A stretch of DNA of 64,000 bases from Incurvaria masculella (lineage: Eukaryota > Arthropoda > Insecta > Lepidoptera > Incurvariidae): the NCBI GenBank assembly GCA_946894095.1, contig OX335651.1:14592501-14656500 (forward strand), given 5' to 3'. This document shows, piece by piece, positions 49,121 through 61,154 of the stretch. The stretch's first letter is position 1, and each line of letters opens with the position of its first letter. The position numbers were made by a program, and so were the translations under genes. Below the pieces are notes generated by a model. It was not told the origin of the DNA and searched no databases. It saw only the letters and a list, made by a program, of their open reading frames with translations.

Positions 49121-49795
49121 CCACCTGGCTATCGAATGGGAGACGTATACGCGGCGAGGTTTACTTTGGCGACCATAGAAACCGTTTCGTATTCGAACAG
49201 CTCATAAAATAGTTTTGGAAAAAAAGCACGTAGATCTTTGTTAGCAATTATGGTAGGTATGCGATGCCTTATCTATTATAAACAGAAAAAGCCCTTGGGG
49301 ACTCATTTTTCCGTCTAGCTCCCATCCGCCTCACGCTTGAAAAGGAACGGCCTTCACAAACTTTGATTGGTTTCTGAAAAAAAAATCAGACGCTATAATA
49401 ACGTTAAAAATAAACTGCCAGGGTATTTCAGGGTAACAAAACTCTTGATTAATCAATATCTGGTCAACATTTGAGAATACATTACGTTAAAATCGAATAC
49501 TTTCGTTTTTTATTCAGAACTATATTTAGGAAATTTCCTTTCGGTCCCAAAATGTTTTCATTAAATGGTAAGTAACCAGAAAACGTAACTGGCTTTTGGA
49601 CCCCATTTCTTGTTATCTTTCCAGTTGTTATCACAAAGGTTTGTGAATACATGCTTGCATATTGCTAACGACGACTATTATAAAGTCATTTTCCTTCTTC
49701 ACACGTCACACGATACGGTTGTTTTTTCAAAGCGGGGGTTCCTTTCTAGATTGCATCAAGTAGGTAATAAAACGGCTAGGTACTTCCCAAACAGA

Positions 49796-49845
49796 CCAAG
49801 GAATGTGACATGTATGTATGTATAATCACATGTGACATTCCTTGG
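49796..49845. repeat. 18-bp inverted repeat
   Basis: CCAAGGAATGTGACATGT and its complement with one mismatch, around a 14-nt centre of TATG type. Confidence 0.7.
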
Positions 49846-50249
49846 AATAAGCGACGTACCTTAGTACGAAAAAGCATATTTACTCAAACAGACCAATTCA
49901 TCTGTAGTATGTAGGTGCTTATTTTACTTCTACGTTTTTTACTTCTAATTTTAATAAAGTTCTTGCAGATGCACTAAGTTTATAATAACACTGGATCAGG
50001 CTCGGCTCCGCTCGCGTCAATACCCTATGGGACAAACCAAGAAATATTGAGCTGTATACTATTAAAAAATACTCACTTGCATGCGCACACCAACTCAACA
50101 AATCTTCATCGTAACCGGATGAATGTTATAAGAACGCATGCGGGACAAAAAAAACATTCATTTTGATATATATAAATAGAACATAGCTGGGCCCGCGTAC
50201 GAAAAACAGTACATGTTTTCCTGACTTCTCTCGTGTTTAACCCCACTGC

Positions 50250-51180
50250 TGACCCCTCACGTAATTTAGCGTTATAGGTAATAAACTTAATTAATGAGAA
50301 GAATAAAGCTGTATGTATATTATTATATAAAGTATATTCAAATCTGGTAAGGGCCTTCAACTTATAAGAGGACTTGATTTTTTTCCACGACTTATTTCAT
50401 GTTCAATCTTTTTGCTCACCGTCAGGTAAATTCACTATGATAGTACGAAGTGTTTTATTTATAACGATAATCTAGCTATACTCCGATTCAAACTGCATGT
50501 AAATTGGGCCAGGTGTTCTCAAATTATAAACATTTTACCCCACTGCTCACTCACCTTTCTGGTGATTGAACGTGAAGATAAGTACGTATAAGTTGTGAGA
50601 CAAATTAATTGAAACGTACCATCAAAATGGTGTAAGCGTTTCTCAAGTTATAAGCATTTAATGCCAGTGATCAACTCACTGTTGATGTAGCGTTATGGTA
50701 TGGAAGGAATCAATCTATACGAAGATAAAACACAAATGAATTAGCGTAAGTGCTTCTTAGGTTATCAGTATTTAACCATGGTATGGAAGGAATCAAGCTG
50801 TACGAAGATACAACCCAAATGAATTAGCGTAAGTGCTTCTCAGGTCATCAGCATTTAACCATGGTATGGAAGGATTCAAGCTGTACGAAGATACAACCCA
50901 AATGAATTAGCGTAATTGCTCCTCAGGTTATCAGTATTTAACCCCTACTGCTCACCCTATTAATAAATTAGTGAAAAAATATCAAGCTATACGGAGGTAT
51001 GAACCGCATCGAAATCAGGTAAATATTGCGAAAGTTATGAGCATTTAACCCTACTGCTCATCCGTCGGGTAATTTAGCGTGATTCTAAGTAGCCTATAAG
51101 TAACGCGAAAAATCAAGTCATACGTAGGTACATACCGCATGAAATCGGGTAAGTGGTTATCTAGTTATAAGCGGTTAGAC
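50250..51180. repeat. diverged tandem array, about 82-110-bp unit
   Basis: Three close copies start at about 50697, 50779 and 50861 (GGTATGGAAGGAATCAA ... AATGAATTAGCGTAA). More diverged units fill the flanks, marked by GTTATAAGCATTTAACCC and TACTGCTCACCC. The same words occur inside the Helitrons at 26.0 and 27.2 kb, so the array probably arose from that family. Confidence 0.6.
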
Positions 51181-51223
51181 CGACAACAGACTAGAGTTAG
51201 AAAAATATTTGTTCTGAGTGGGA

Positions 51224-51541
51224 AGTCTGAGTTCTCACCTAAATTGGCGTTTACGGCAAACCGATCGACTGGCGTTTTCAAATGTATGGAGAAATTGAAG
51301 AGCGCGCGCAGTGGGCGTTAGTCCGAGTTTGATTTGACAGCTTACTCAACGTTGCCGTAAATACGTCGACGTTGCGGTTTACGTCCACTCCGCGTTTTCA
51401 TACAAGTCGGAAGTCCGAGTTTGACTTTGACAGCTTGAAGAAGTAAAACCACAGAATATCTAGTAAAAACTTGTATGGAGTTTGACGTTTTTACGGAACT
51501 TCGAAGTTACGTAAACGCCAATTTAGGTGAGAACTGAGACT
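51224..51541. mobile_element. 318-bp MITE with about 32-bp TIRs
   Basis: Ends AGTCT(G/C)AGTTCTCACC then TAAATTGGCGTTTACG, inverted at the other end with one mismatch. No target duplication was identified. Confidence 0.65.
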
Positions 51542-54089
51542 ACCGGCTCTTATTTGATTTATTTGGTTGTACTGTTTTGACCTGAATTAATCACATTTTC
51601 AATCCCAATGTGCTTGATCATATTTGGTAACGAGGAAATCTTTCAACTTTTTGTAAGATTGCACAAATATGTAAAATTTCAAGAATTTCAAATATGTCTG
51701 GATAAAACATTCAATAACTATATATATCTTAAAAAGTGCAAAAAGGGATCACTGCTATTAATTGCTTAAACTTAAAATACCAAATAGATTCCTAGGTTGA
51801 GTATATATTTACATTAAGATCTTGCTAAGCTTTGCGCTGCATCTATTAGTTCCTTTGTGTTTAGCATTTTAAGAAAATACTTCAAAGAAGAGACCTAATT
51901 CAAAACATCTATTTTAGCCGCGCACTGTCCGAGAGAAATTGATTCGTGAAGCTAGCTAAAGCTTGACAAGGAAAACAATCAATGTGCAAATTCATCGTCT
52001 AACGTCTTTCGTTCTGCGGAAAATCCTACAAACAAATTGAGAGTGCCTACGTAAAATTTAAAACTGGAAGAAAAATGTTTTTACTAAGGAAACACTGGTA
52101 ATATTACCGATGCAAAACAACCTGGAGATCATTTTGGTAGATATCCCTGTATTTCACTGAGTATAGTAAATAAATGCAAAAAAACTAGGCTCACTAAACT
52201 TCAGGCATTTCCAGGAATTGAAGTGTTTAATTAACTCGTAGAAAATGAAAACTAATCTACCAAATAGGTCGATTTAGTACCTTTGGCGTCCTGACTATGC
52301 GCACCTTTAGGGAGCTATAAAACTGCGCAATTCCCCGAACCCAAAATCAATGTTCGATCTGGCCAAGCCTTGTGATTACTTGATTGACGTCATAATGAGT
52401 ACATGCAGAGGCTTCGAGGGTCGTGAGAACGCATGCAGGCCACAGTCAGGTGCGCTGTGGCAGTCTATTGAGGCTAGCTCGCACAATAGTCCTTTATGAC
52501 GGTACTGCCTTCGCAACACGAGGCCTCGCTTGTTTGATAGACATTAGCGGCAGTGTTGCCACACCTAGAGTTGCGGAATGTTAGAATTATCTAAGCTATT
52601 TTGGCTAATCAATCTTTTTCTTTTATGATTTTAGAGGCGAGGCATAGTGTGGTGTGGTGTGTTGGCTTCATTAGGTTTGGCTGATCCGACGATCAGGTTA
52701 AGACGTTTTTCATGTCATAAATATCCAGGAAAAGGATGGGGAAGAAATGAATGCACATTTGTGTCGCATAACAATTTTAAGACTCTGCAGACATTCTGCT
52801 TTTGGCAAGAAAGCATCTGTAACATATGATTGGCATGCTAGTTTGTAGATAAATAGGGATCTCGCTTTGAATGTGCTATATACATATATTTAATCAATAT
52901 AATTTAACGTATTCAGTGCGTGTTTACCATTTCACAATCAGCCAAATGAGTCCCTAAGGAAAATGAGGTCAAATTGTACATTACGGACAGAGGATCCGTA
53001 GTTAAGAATAAAATTAGAGAGAGGTAAAAAAGGAATATACTTAATTGCTATTCATATGTGCATATTTAACCAATTTTATAACATGCGTAAATGTTCGCTC
53101 ATCTCGTTCCCTCCACGGGTATGTAATATTTCGTGGAATTCCAGGTAATAACCAAATCATACGCTAATAGATGCTATTAGCAGCAAATTGCAAAGCTGCA
53201 ATCAGTCGCAGACGACTGAGAAGCCTGGCCGGTAGCCAGAAGGCGGAGAAAGAATTCCAAGGTCTAATGCAGAAATCTAGGTTTGAAGACCACGAGAATT
53301 TAGTTGAATATCCAGTTTGATACTAGTATTAGCAATTATGAGCGTGATCTAATACACACAATATATGATGTTAGATGAGTTCAAATAGCATATGTACAGC
53401 GTAAGTACAATATTATGCTCTTTGTGTGATACAAGATCTGCGTCTACCCCGGCGTCTACGGAAAACAGAAAGAATTTGGCTTAGGTAGCCTCTGTAAAAT
53501 CCTCAAGATACAGTATTAATTTTCTGAAAATATTTTTTTCTAAATTTATGTAAGGACCGGTCCATGCTAGACTGACAACACTTTATTGCCTAGCAACACA
53601 AGGTGACATCACTAGAACCGGCCATCCAGCGGCGCGTGCTGCGAGCTCGTTATACAAAATTTTGGAGGTTATATGCCGCCACACTGGCATCAATTAGGCG
53701 TCCATTACATTGACACGTCCATAGCTAGGGACCAAGTAAGAGCTTACATAGTTGGACTACCTTTGAAATAAGTTTGAATATAATTTGGTTGAAAGGTTTT
53801 ATGCGTCCAAGAAAAAAATAATAGTTTATGCGACATGTTCAAGTGGTAATTTCTTACAATAAGCAAATTTTATTACGCTTTTCTATTTTTAGTCCCCTTA
53901 TATCTAATTTTTATGCGTAAAATTACGCTGTGCGTGTGTTCTTAACTGTTCTTTTCCTAAATTTGTTTGTCGTGAAATGTCTTTAAAACCGCAGGATACG
54001 ATATCAGAACAGTTTTAGAATTGGTTTATATCGTCTCGTCTTTAAAACTTCATAACTATCAGCTCTAGCTACGTAAGTTTTGTGTCATT
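51542..54089. other. gene-free stretch
   Basis: No exon, RNA gene or recognised repeat. A short GC-richer string at 53190-53290 is unassigned. Confidence 0.3.
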
Positions 54090-54385
54090 TTTAGGGTTCC
54101 GTACCCAAAGGGTGAAAACGGGACCCTATTACTAAGCCTCCGCTGTCCGTCCGTCCGCCCGTACGTCCGTCCGTCTGTCTGTGTATCTCGTGAACCGTAA
54201 TAGGTAGGCAGCTTAATTTTTCACAGATTATGTATTTATTTTGCCGCTATAACAACAAATAGGTAAAATAAAAATAAAACAATTAAAAGGGGGTCGTGTT
54301 TTTTTTTGTGTTCAATCTTGTACGATGGTACGGAACCCTTCGTGTGCGAGTCCGACTCGCACTTGGCCAGTTTTTTAGCTTTATC
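54090..54385 (-). repeat. dispersed (GGAC)n-core repeat, copy 5
   Basis: Inverted copy from GGGTTCCGTACCCAAAGGG through (CCGT)n and ATTTTGCCGCTATAACAACA to GTCCGACTCGCACTTGGCC. Confidence 0.7.
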
Positions 54386-55639
54386 GATCAGCTCGCTACA
54401 TTCTCATTACACCGAGAGGGTAGTATGGGAAGATGCATAAAACCAAATAATAAAAATAGGCGTTTGCGTGATCTTCAACGTCATACTTAGAGCAGTTTGA
54501 CTACCATGAAGTTTGAAGAAAAAAATAAATTAAATACCTAACTAGGTAACTCGTGACTCAGAGAAGGTAGAATTTTGATTCGGGTGTCGTAATACAAATA
54601 TTCTTGGGCAAAAAATATGTGATATAAAAATTTAACAAACCATTTAACAATTTAGCAAAGTCTACTACCTAAGTTATAAAAAAAATGCAGCAAAAAATCG
54701 CAAAAGCTTATGCAGCCCACGAAAAGGCATAACTGTCACAAGAGTAAGGTTTGTAAATTCTTATTTTTGGGAAGTTATAGCAAAAATCCGTCACATGAGA
54801 CGTCACTCGCGCTTGAGACAGTTTGTGCTGCCATCGAATGAAAGTCACTGGATTATTCATTTGGCGCAGTTTTTTTTCGCTAGCTATTTCTCACACCAGA
54901 CTGGTAAAAATAGAAACGCTGCCAGTTACGTCGCTGGAAATTCAGCACGTTCGTACGTGGAACGGAGACGCAATCCTTTTCAGTACCGGCATTTACAGCC
55001 TACCAGCCTGTGGAGAAATAAAACCCTATAATATGTTAATACCTCCAATTATGAATGCAACTAGTTAATTCTGAAATACAATGAGATGGATTTATTTATA
55101 GCAGACGCTGACACATTCAATTTACTTTGGGAAATGATTCCGAAGTTCATATAAATGCAATTTTCCTGCATTTGAGTATTTATGTTTCAGTTTTGATACA
55201 AACGAATATGTGAATTCAAATTAAACTTGGCTAATTGGCTAATATGCATTTCAAGCAAAAGGGCGACAAAAAAATAAAGAAAACATGTTTTTTTCATCAC
55301 ACTCAAAACATTTCGTTGTCGAAGTTACAGGATTTGCCACCAGAATACATTATAAAATATCTACACTGCGACCAAAGGATATGTTGCCGTTCATAGTACA
55401 CCTATAGGTACTAAAGCTTTAATTAATTGTGGTATTTTTAAGTATTCTATCGAGTTTCTCCATACCTACTCGTAACTAAAATCAATTAGTATATCGAAAT
55501 CCAATCTAATTTAGCTTGCAACTCCCTCTCCCGACAGTTTCGTTAATTGTATGCCAACAGACCCCTCACTGTACGTAAGTATGTCTCGAAATGTTAAAAT
55601 GCTTAGCAAGCAACAATAATTCATTCCAAATACATTTTT

Positions 55640-55980
55640 AGGGGTACCGTACCCAAAGGGTGAAAACGGAACCCTATTACTAAGCCTCCGTTGTCCGCCC
55701 GTCCGTCCGTCCGTTCTTCCGTCCGTATGTCCGTCCGTCCGTCCGTCCGTCCGTCCGTCCGTCCGTCCGTCTGTCACAGGGCTGTATCTCTTGAACCGTA
55801 ATAGATAGGCAGCTGAATATTTCACAGCGTGTATATTTGTCGCTATAACAAAAAATAGGTGAAATAAAAAAATAATAAAAATTTAAGGGGGGCTCATACA
55901 ACGTGATTTGTTTGTGTTAAATCTTGTACGATGGTACGGAACCCTTCATGTGAGAGTCCGACTCGCACTTGGCCGGTTTA
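55640..55980 (-). repeat. dispersed (GGAC)n-core repeat, copy 6, expanded microsatellite
   Basis: Inverted copy with a longer (CCGT)n run (about 55697-55772). The ORFs made of TDGR repeats are translations of this microsatellite. It abuts the LINE fragment at 55981. Confidence 0.7.
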
Positions 55981-56339
55981 TTTGGTAAAAGTATTTTCGG
56001 GAATTTTATCAGATCATTACGCACAACTTATAGCCATAAATTACTTAACAATTAAGGAGGCGACCACATTTGACAAGAGAATATTAAATCAGACTGTATA
56101 TATGCGTTGAATTTAGATTTAAAACTAGAATTCCAGGGCACAAAAACTAATAATTTTAAAGAGTTTTTTAATATATTTGTAAGATATTTAGATAAACACT
56201 TGCCACTTAAGCGGGCATCTTTACGTAATAAGAAAACATTTGCCGATTGGGCTACTCCATCTATTTTTATTTCAAAGGAAAAATTATTTAATTTGTATGA
56301 TCTCTTAAAAATCAACAATCACCCAGACCTTAGAGCTTA
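55981..56339 (+). pseudogene. LINE ORF2, endonuclease end and linker, left half of the split element
   Basis: One frame (about 55994-56100) reads ...GILSDHYAQL, the SDH box that ends the AP-type endonuclease of Jockey/CR1-type LINEs. After a frameshift, a second frame (56107-56339) reads the linker before reverse transcriptase (DKHLPLKRASLRNKKTFADW ... NNHPDLRAY). The 5' end is lost at the abutting repeat. The frame is cut at 56339 by the TIR element and resumes at 62952. Confidence 0.75.
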
Positions 56340-56589
56340 CACTGAGAAAACGTAACTGTTAAATGCAACCGTATAATTGTTATTTTTAACCGAAATAGTT
56401 GGTTACGATACAGCTTACAGTATAATTTGCTAATGGCAACCGTGCTATTTCTGTTACGCTGATACGGTTAGATTAACAGAAATTCTGCTATTATTATATA
56501 CTTTAAGTAATTAGTCCCTATAACAGATAAACAGTTGATATTAACAGAGCTTAACGGTTGTTTGCAGCATATTTCTCATTTACTTACGC

Positions 56590-57700
56590 TGCTACATTAG
56601 CAGAATTACTGAGTTAGATTAGCTGACCTACTCTGCTAGATTAGCACTTACTCTGCTCCAGTAGCTAACCTACTCGGCTACATTAGCCGACCTATTTTGC
56701 TAGATTAGCAGACTTACACTGCTTCTGTAACCGAACTACGCGGCTAGATTAACAGACATACTCGTTTATATCAGCAGATCGACTCCGTTAGATTAGAAGT
56801 CCTACTCAGCTGTATTAGCAGATCTACTCGGCTATATTATCAGATCTACTCGGCTTGATTAGCTGACCTACTCGGCTCCAGTAGTCGACCTACTCGGCTA
56901 GATTAGCAGATCTACTCTGCTCCAGTAGCCAACCTACTTGGCTAGATTAGCAGACCTACTCGGTTAGAATAGCAGACCTACTCGGTTAGATTAGCAAACC
57001 TACTCGGCCCTAGTAGCCGACGTATTCGGTTAGATAGCAGATCTACTCGGCTCCAGTAGCCGACCTACTCGGCTAGATTAGCAGACCTAATCGGTTAGAA
57101 TAGCAGACCTACTCGGTTAGATTAGCAAACCTACGCAACTCCAGTAGCCGACCTACTCGGCTAGATTAGCAGATCTACTCGGCACCAGTAGCCGACCCAC
57201 ACGGCTAGATTAGCAGATCTACTCGGTTCCAGTAGCTGACGTACTCGGCTAGATTAGCAGATCTACTCGGTTCCAGTAGCCGACCCACACGGCTTGATTA
57301 GCAGACCTACTCGGTTGGATTAGCAGATCTACTCGGCTCCAGTAGCCGACCTACTCGGCTGAATTAGTAGATCTACTCGGCTCCAGTAGCCGACTCACTC
57401 AGCTAGATTAGCAGACCTACTCGGTTAGATTAGCAGATCTACTCGGCTCCAGTAGCCGACCTACTCGGCTCCAGTAGCCGATCCACTCGATTAGATTAGC
57501 AGACCTACTAGGTTAGGTTAGCAAACCTACTCGGCTCCAGTAGCCGACCTACTCGGCTCCAGTAACCGACCTACTCGGCTCCAGTAGCCGACCTATTCGG
57601 TTATATTAGCATACCTACTCGGCTAGATTAGGATACATTATCTGCTATATTAGCAGAGTAACTCTGGTAACTAATTAGCAAATATACTGTTAAGTTTAAT
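56590..57700. repeat. left subterminal palindrome array, 22-bp unit
   Basis: About 40-50 units of 22 bp alternate between two types: CGGCTAGATTAGCAGATCTA and CGGCTCCAGTAGCCGACCTA (each followed by CT). The second type is a palindrome, CGGCT-CCAGT-AGCCG, with a 5-nt centre. Unit boundaries carry ACTCGG(C/T)TA. A few right-array-type words (AACAGAGCTTAACGG) appear at the outer edge near 56545. Confidence 0.85.
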
Positions 57701-58685
57701 ATTGTTATTCTGCTATAAGTAGCAGAGTAGCTTCGGTTACCACACTGAAACTACTCTGTTTCTTAAAGCAGAATATTACCATAAACTAACAGTTAATCAG
57801 GCAGTTAGTCAGCATAGTAGTTCTTCTAATCTATCAGAGTGTGTATCCGGATCTAGCAGAGCAGTTAACTAATATTGCCGGGTAGGTCTGCTACGTCGCA
57901 GGATCGCTGTAAAAATAAAACAGTAGAATACTCAATCATTATTATTTTTGCTATGTCAGAAGATCTCTTTAAAAATAAAACAATAGGATACTCAACAATT
58001 ATTTATTATAATAATAAAACTAAACTAAATTACAATTAAATCTAAATTAAAATTACACAAATTGTGGTAAACATTATTGATATTATTACATTAATACATT
58101 ACGAAGTCTCACATGAAACACTACCCCGCACATTCTTTCCCGATCAGCTCAAAATTTATAGATAGGTTTATATACATAGTGCTGATATGCGTACTCGAAT
58201 TCACAAGGTGATTGAACTTATTTGAAAATGAGATTTAATTTAATTAGCTATGAAAAACAATTTTTTTTACAATTTTACTGTAATATTCATAGTTTTATAT
58301 ATAATGCAAATTGACTTTTTCTACACATCCGGCAGCAAGATATTAAAAAAAGTAAGAGTTATTTAATATCGATAATAAACAATCTGAAAAAAAATTGGTT
58401 AAGTGACCGACGAGAATGTTGTTTCGAAAAAAATTAAAATGAAATAAAAAAATCCTATTTTTTAAAAGGCCGATTTTTTTTTAATCGGACAGCAAAAAGT
58501 TACTTGGCTTTTTTGCTCCAAATATGCTAAGGAATAACTGGTTAACGTTTGGACCATAGCCGCATTAACACCCATACATACATATATATATATATATAGA
58601 TTATTTAAGGATATAAATCATGGTGCTAATTATATAATGCTTTGGTAAGAGACCTCTTAACAACAAAGATAAAAGAAAAAATATT
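57701..58685. other. AT-rich interior of the TIR element
   Basis: The outer 190 bp continue the array in decayed form. A direct repeat of about 60 bp (GCTA(C/T)GTC...AAAAATAAAACA) occurs at about 57890 and 57950. AATAAA matches on the minus strand near 58000 could end the SAM transcript. No coding exon was recognised. Confidence 0.4.
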
Positions 58686-58895
58686 TTAAACATTAGAGTA
58701 TAGGTAAGGTACTAGGTAAGTATAACTAACTGGTGTACTTTCTGTGCGTGAATGGAGTGGATGCATCGCGCCACGCCAGTCTTCCAATTTTTTGTTAAAT
58801 ATGGAGCGAAGACCTATGATCGTGAACAGCTCCTTTACGTCATCCGGCTGTAGAGCTGCCATTGCCAGTATCGTTATCATATTTTCTGTAATGAC
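58686..58895 (-). CDS. SAM-domain gene, exon 2
   Basis: The acceptor TTGTGGTCATTACAG ends at 58896. The exon joins exon 1 in phase (split codon C|AA). It completes a sterile alpha motif: NMITILAMAALQPDDVKELF then TIIGLRSIFNKKLEDWR, with the hydrophobic pattern and the L-x2-D-x2-E-L ... G-x-R core of SAM helices 2-5. The frame ends at a TAA at 58688-58686 for a total of 89 residues. The last 25 residues (after W...GAMHPLHS) are not SAM-like, so a donor may be used earlier (for example AAA|GTACAC near 58740) and further exons may exist. SAM domains mediate protein-protein or RNA binding. Its presence inside a transposable element is unusual. Confidence 0.7.
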   Translation of the reverse strand, partial: VITENMITILAMAALQPDDVKELFTIIGLRSIFNKKLEDWRGAMHPLHSRTESTPVSYTYLVPYLYSNV

Positions 58896-59301
58896 CACAA
58901 GAAACAAACATTTATTATCGTGGATATTCATAACTGTTCTTTCTATGACCTACGTAGAGACATTTATGAGGTAGAGGAAGTTCACGAAGCGCGACATACA
59001 TAAATTAAATATACCTTAGAAATTGAACGAGGAATGGAGAAGCTGGACATAGCATCTCCATTCCGCTTCCAATGTGTATGGTATATTTCATAAATGTCAC
59101 ACTTCATGCACTTCCTCTGCCTCCTTCATGTGCCTTCGTAAAATAAAATATTTCTACAAACGTGGCGTTAACGCCACGTGCATTTTTTTCTCACATTAAC
59201 GACAGAATGTGTGAACCATGTAAGTAGTACATACAGTACCGAATCCCGTCCCTATTTCGTGGTTTAAACGCTATAAATAAAAATATATCGTAGGTACTTA
59301 C

Positions 59302-59371
59302 GTTGGAATTTAGGGATGTACTCCGTGAGACCCCACTGCGTCAACAAATCGCACACTTCTTCGTCAGCCAT
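59302..59371 (-). CDS. SAM-domain gene, exon 1
   Basis: ATG at 59371-59369 in a good context (TCAAAATGG). It encodes MADEEVCDLLTQWGLTEYIP plus KFQ and one base, then a strong donor C|GTAAGTACC at 59302/59301. W-x-L-x-E-Y-x2-K-F is the classic first helix of SAM. The intron is 406 bp with consensus ends. A correct frame join, good start and promoter suggest the gene is or was expressed. It lies wholly inside the 6.6-kb element, so it is either a passenger captured from the host or an element gene. Confidence 0.75.
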
Positions 59372-59541
59372 TTTGAAGCGCGATCGGCGTGGCGTCCCTC
59401 GGCTTGGCGTCTCGTCTGGAACGAAGTTCTGTTGCGTTCGCTCGTTGGCAGGTTGATGGTGGTGGCTTTGCTTTGCTTAGGTAGACTCGTTAACAGAATG
59501 AAATGCGCACCAAGATACACTACGACGTACAGAAGGTAACG

Positions 59542-59581
59542 ATCAACTTGTAACGAAACGACTCGCACGCAAACTGACTGA
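59542..59581 (-). promoter_or_regulatory. Inr + DPE promoter of the SAM gene
   Basis: On the minus strand a TCAGTTT initiator puts +1 at 59575. A DPE match AGTTG (RGWYV) begins exactly at +28, the spacing needed for TATA-less arthropod promoters. A second TCAGT overlaps 4 bp upstream. The 5' UTR would be about 204 bases. Confidence 0.6.
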
Positions 59582-59802
59582 CGCAGAAACCAGTGGCGTG
59601 ACAGACAATTGAGTGTTGCCAGAGACATGCGCGATTTTAGTTCTGAAATCATTTTATCACAACACATTTTTATTTGTATTTTAACATGATATCAAAGACA
59701 TTGAATGCGCGATATTTAACACAATGTGACCACAATTTTTGTATTCAAATAAAGATATAAACTTTTAGGGTAATTATGGAACTAATTATTTACATTCTAA
59801 TG

Positions 59803-59836
59803 CCCTGTGCCGCCGTCGTCGGTCGGCGGCACAGGG
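59803..59836. repeat. 13-bp GC-rich hairpin next to a (TTTGA)n run
   Basis: CCCTGTGCCGCCG and its exact complement surround an 8-nt loop. A TTTGA microsatellite follows at about 59877-59897. Together they look like the 3' end of a plus-strand LINE nested in the TIR element. Confidence 0.7.
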
Positions 59837-59984
59837 GCAAACACTTTTAAATTACCTACATTTTAATTGTGTATGCTTTGATTTGATTTGATTTGATAAA
59901 AGAAGCGGTGTATACTGGTACGCACAACCTTTGATGGATAGGATAACGAAGAAATAAATCGTGTTTAGACAGGACACGGTATTT

Positions 59985-60310
59985 ATACGGAACGAAACCG
60001 AGATACGGCTAGCTCTTAGCAGTACATACGGTTTAACCTAACAGTATAACTGCTGACTCTAACAGTGTCACGGTAAACGGTTAACCGAGATATTGATTTT
60101 AGCCGAGTGGTAACCGAGTAACGGTTGACGCGTAACAGACATACGGTTAAAATTAACCGAGTTACTGTTGATTTTAGCCGTAAAACGGTTAAGGTGCTAA
60201 CCGAGTAACGGTTGACGCGTAACAGACATACGGTTAAACTATTAACCGAGTTACTGTTGATTTTAGCCGTAAAACGGTTAATGTGCTAACCGAGAAATTA
60301 AGAGAATAAT
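59985..60310. repeat. inner part of the right palindrome array
   Basis: Units with CTAACCGAGTAACGG, TTGACGCGTAACAGACATACG and TTTTAGCCGTAAAACGG. One unit of about 95-100 bp is duplicated (about 60105 and 60200). Confidence 0.75.
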
Positions 60311-60587
60311 TAGACATGCGTAATTTTAAACATGACCACGTCAAAGTGGACAAAAACGTGCGAGCTTTTTAAGGCGAAGTCAGCAGCAAATTACTTGCCA
60401 TAGGAAATAAGGTCGATTTTTCGCTGCGTATTTGCGAAAACGTGTCGAATTGCGTTGAAAATTCACCCAATTTATTTTAATATAAAATATTTAAGGTTTT
60501 CGCGCTAATTCTGTCCGATTACATAAACTTATAATGAATTTATTAAAATATTTTGATGCAAAAATTTACAATCATCGCTTAAAATAT

Positions 60588-61030
60588 CTAGGACCAGTAG
60601 TTCCAGAGATATGACGAAAAGTAAATTGAACATGACAGGAAGGAAGGTCTCGTCGAAAACTTTTATATGAGTACCGAACTCTATCTAGGACTAGAAGTTC
60701 CGGAGATATGACAAAATATAAGGTGAACATGACAGGACAGTAGATCTCGTCGATACTTTTTATTTGAGCACCAAAATGATGGTTCCATGACTAGAAGGTC
60801 CAGAGATATGTAAAATAAAAATTTAACATGACAGGGTTGTAGATCTCGTCAAAACTTTTTATGTGAGCACCTAAATGATTGGTTAAGGACTAGAAGAAGA
60901 GATGTGACAATATATAAATTGAACATGACAGAAAGGTAGATCTCGATGAAACTTTTTATATGACCACCAAACTGATGGATCTAGTATCAGGAGTTTCAAA
61001 GATATGAATAAATATAATTTAAACATGACA
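60588..61030. repeat. tandem array, five units of about 94-101 bp
   Basis: Units start near 60588, 60685, 60786, 60885 and 60979 and share TAGAAGTTCCAGAGATATG, AACATGACAGG, TAGATCTCGTCGAAACTTTT and TATGAGCACC. It interrupts the right palindrome array. Confidence 0.8.
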
Positions 61031-61154
61031 ATTTTACACACTCATCGAATGGCTCAAAAAATATTTATCCTTAAAATAATTGTATTTTACTTGATATTTC
61101 TTTTAATAAATTTTGTCGTAGCATAAATATTTTTTGCGCATTTTCCTCAGTTAT

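Noticed and set aside
55511..55901. TDGR-repeat protein
   Set aside because: Translation of a (CCGT)n microsatellite inside a dispersed repeat.
56640..57660. CRISPR-like array
   Set aside because: The units are contiguous palindromic repeats without unique spacers, in an animal genome.
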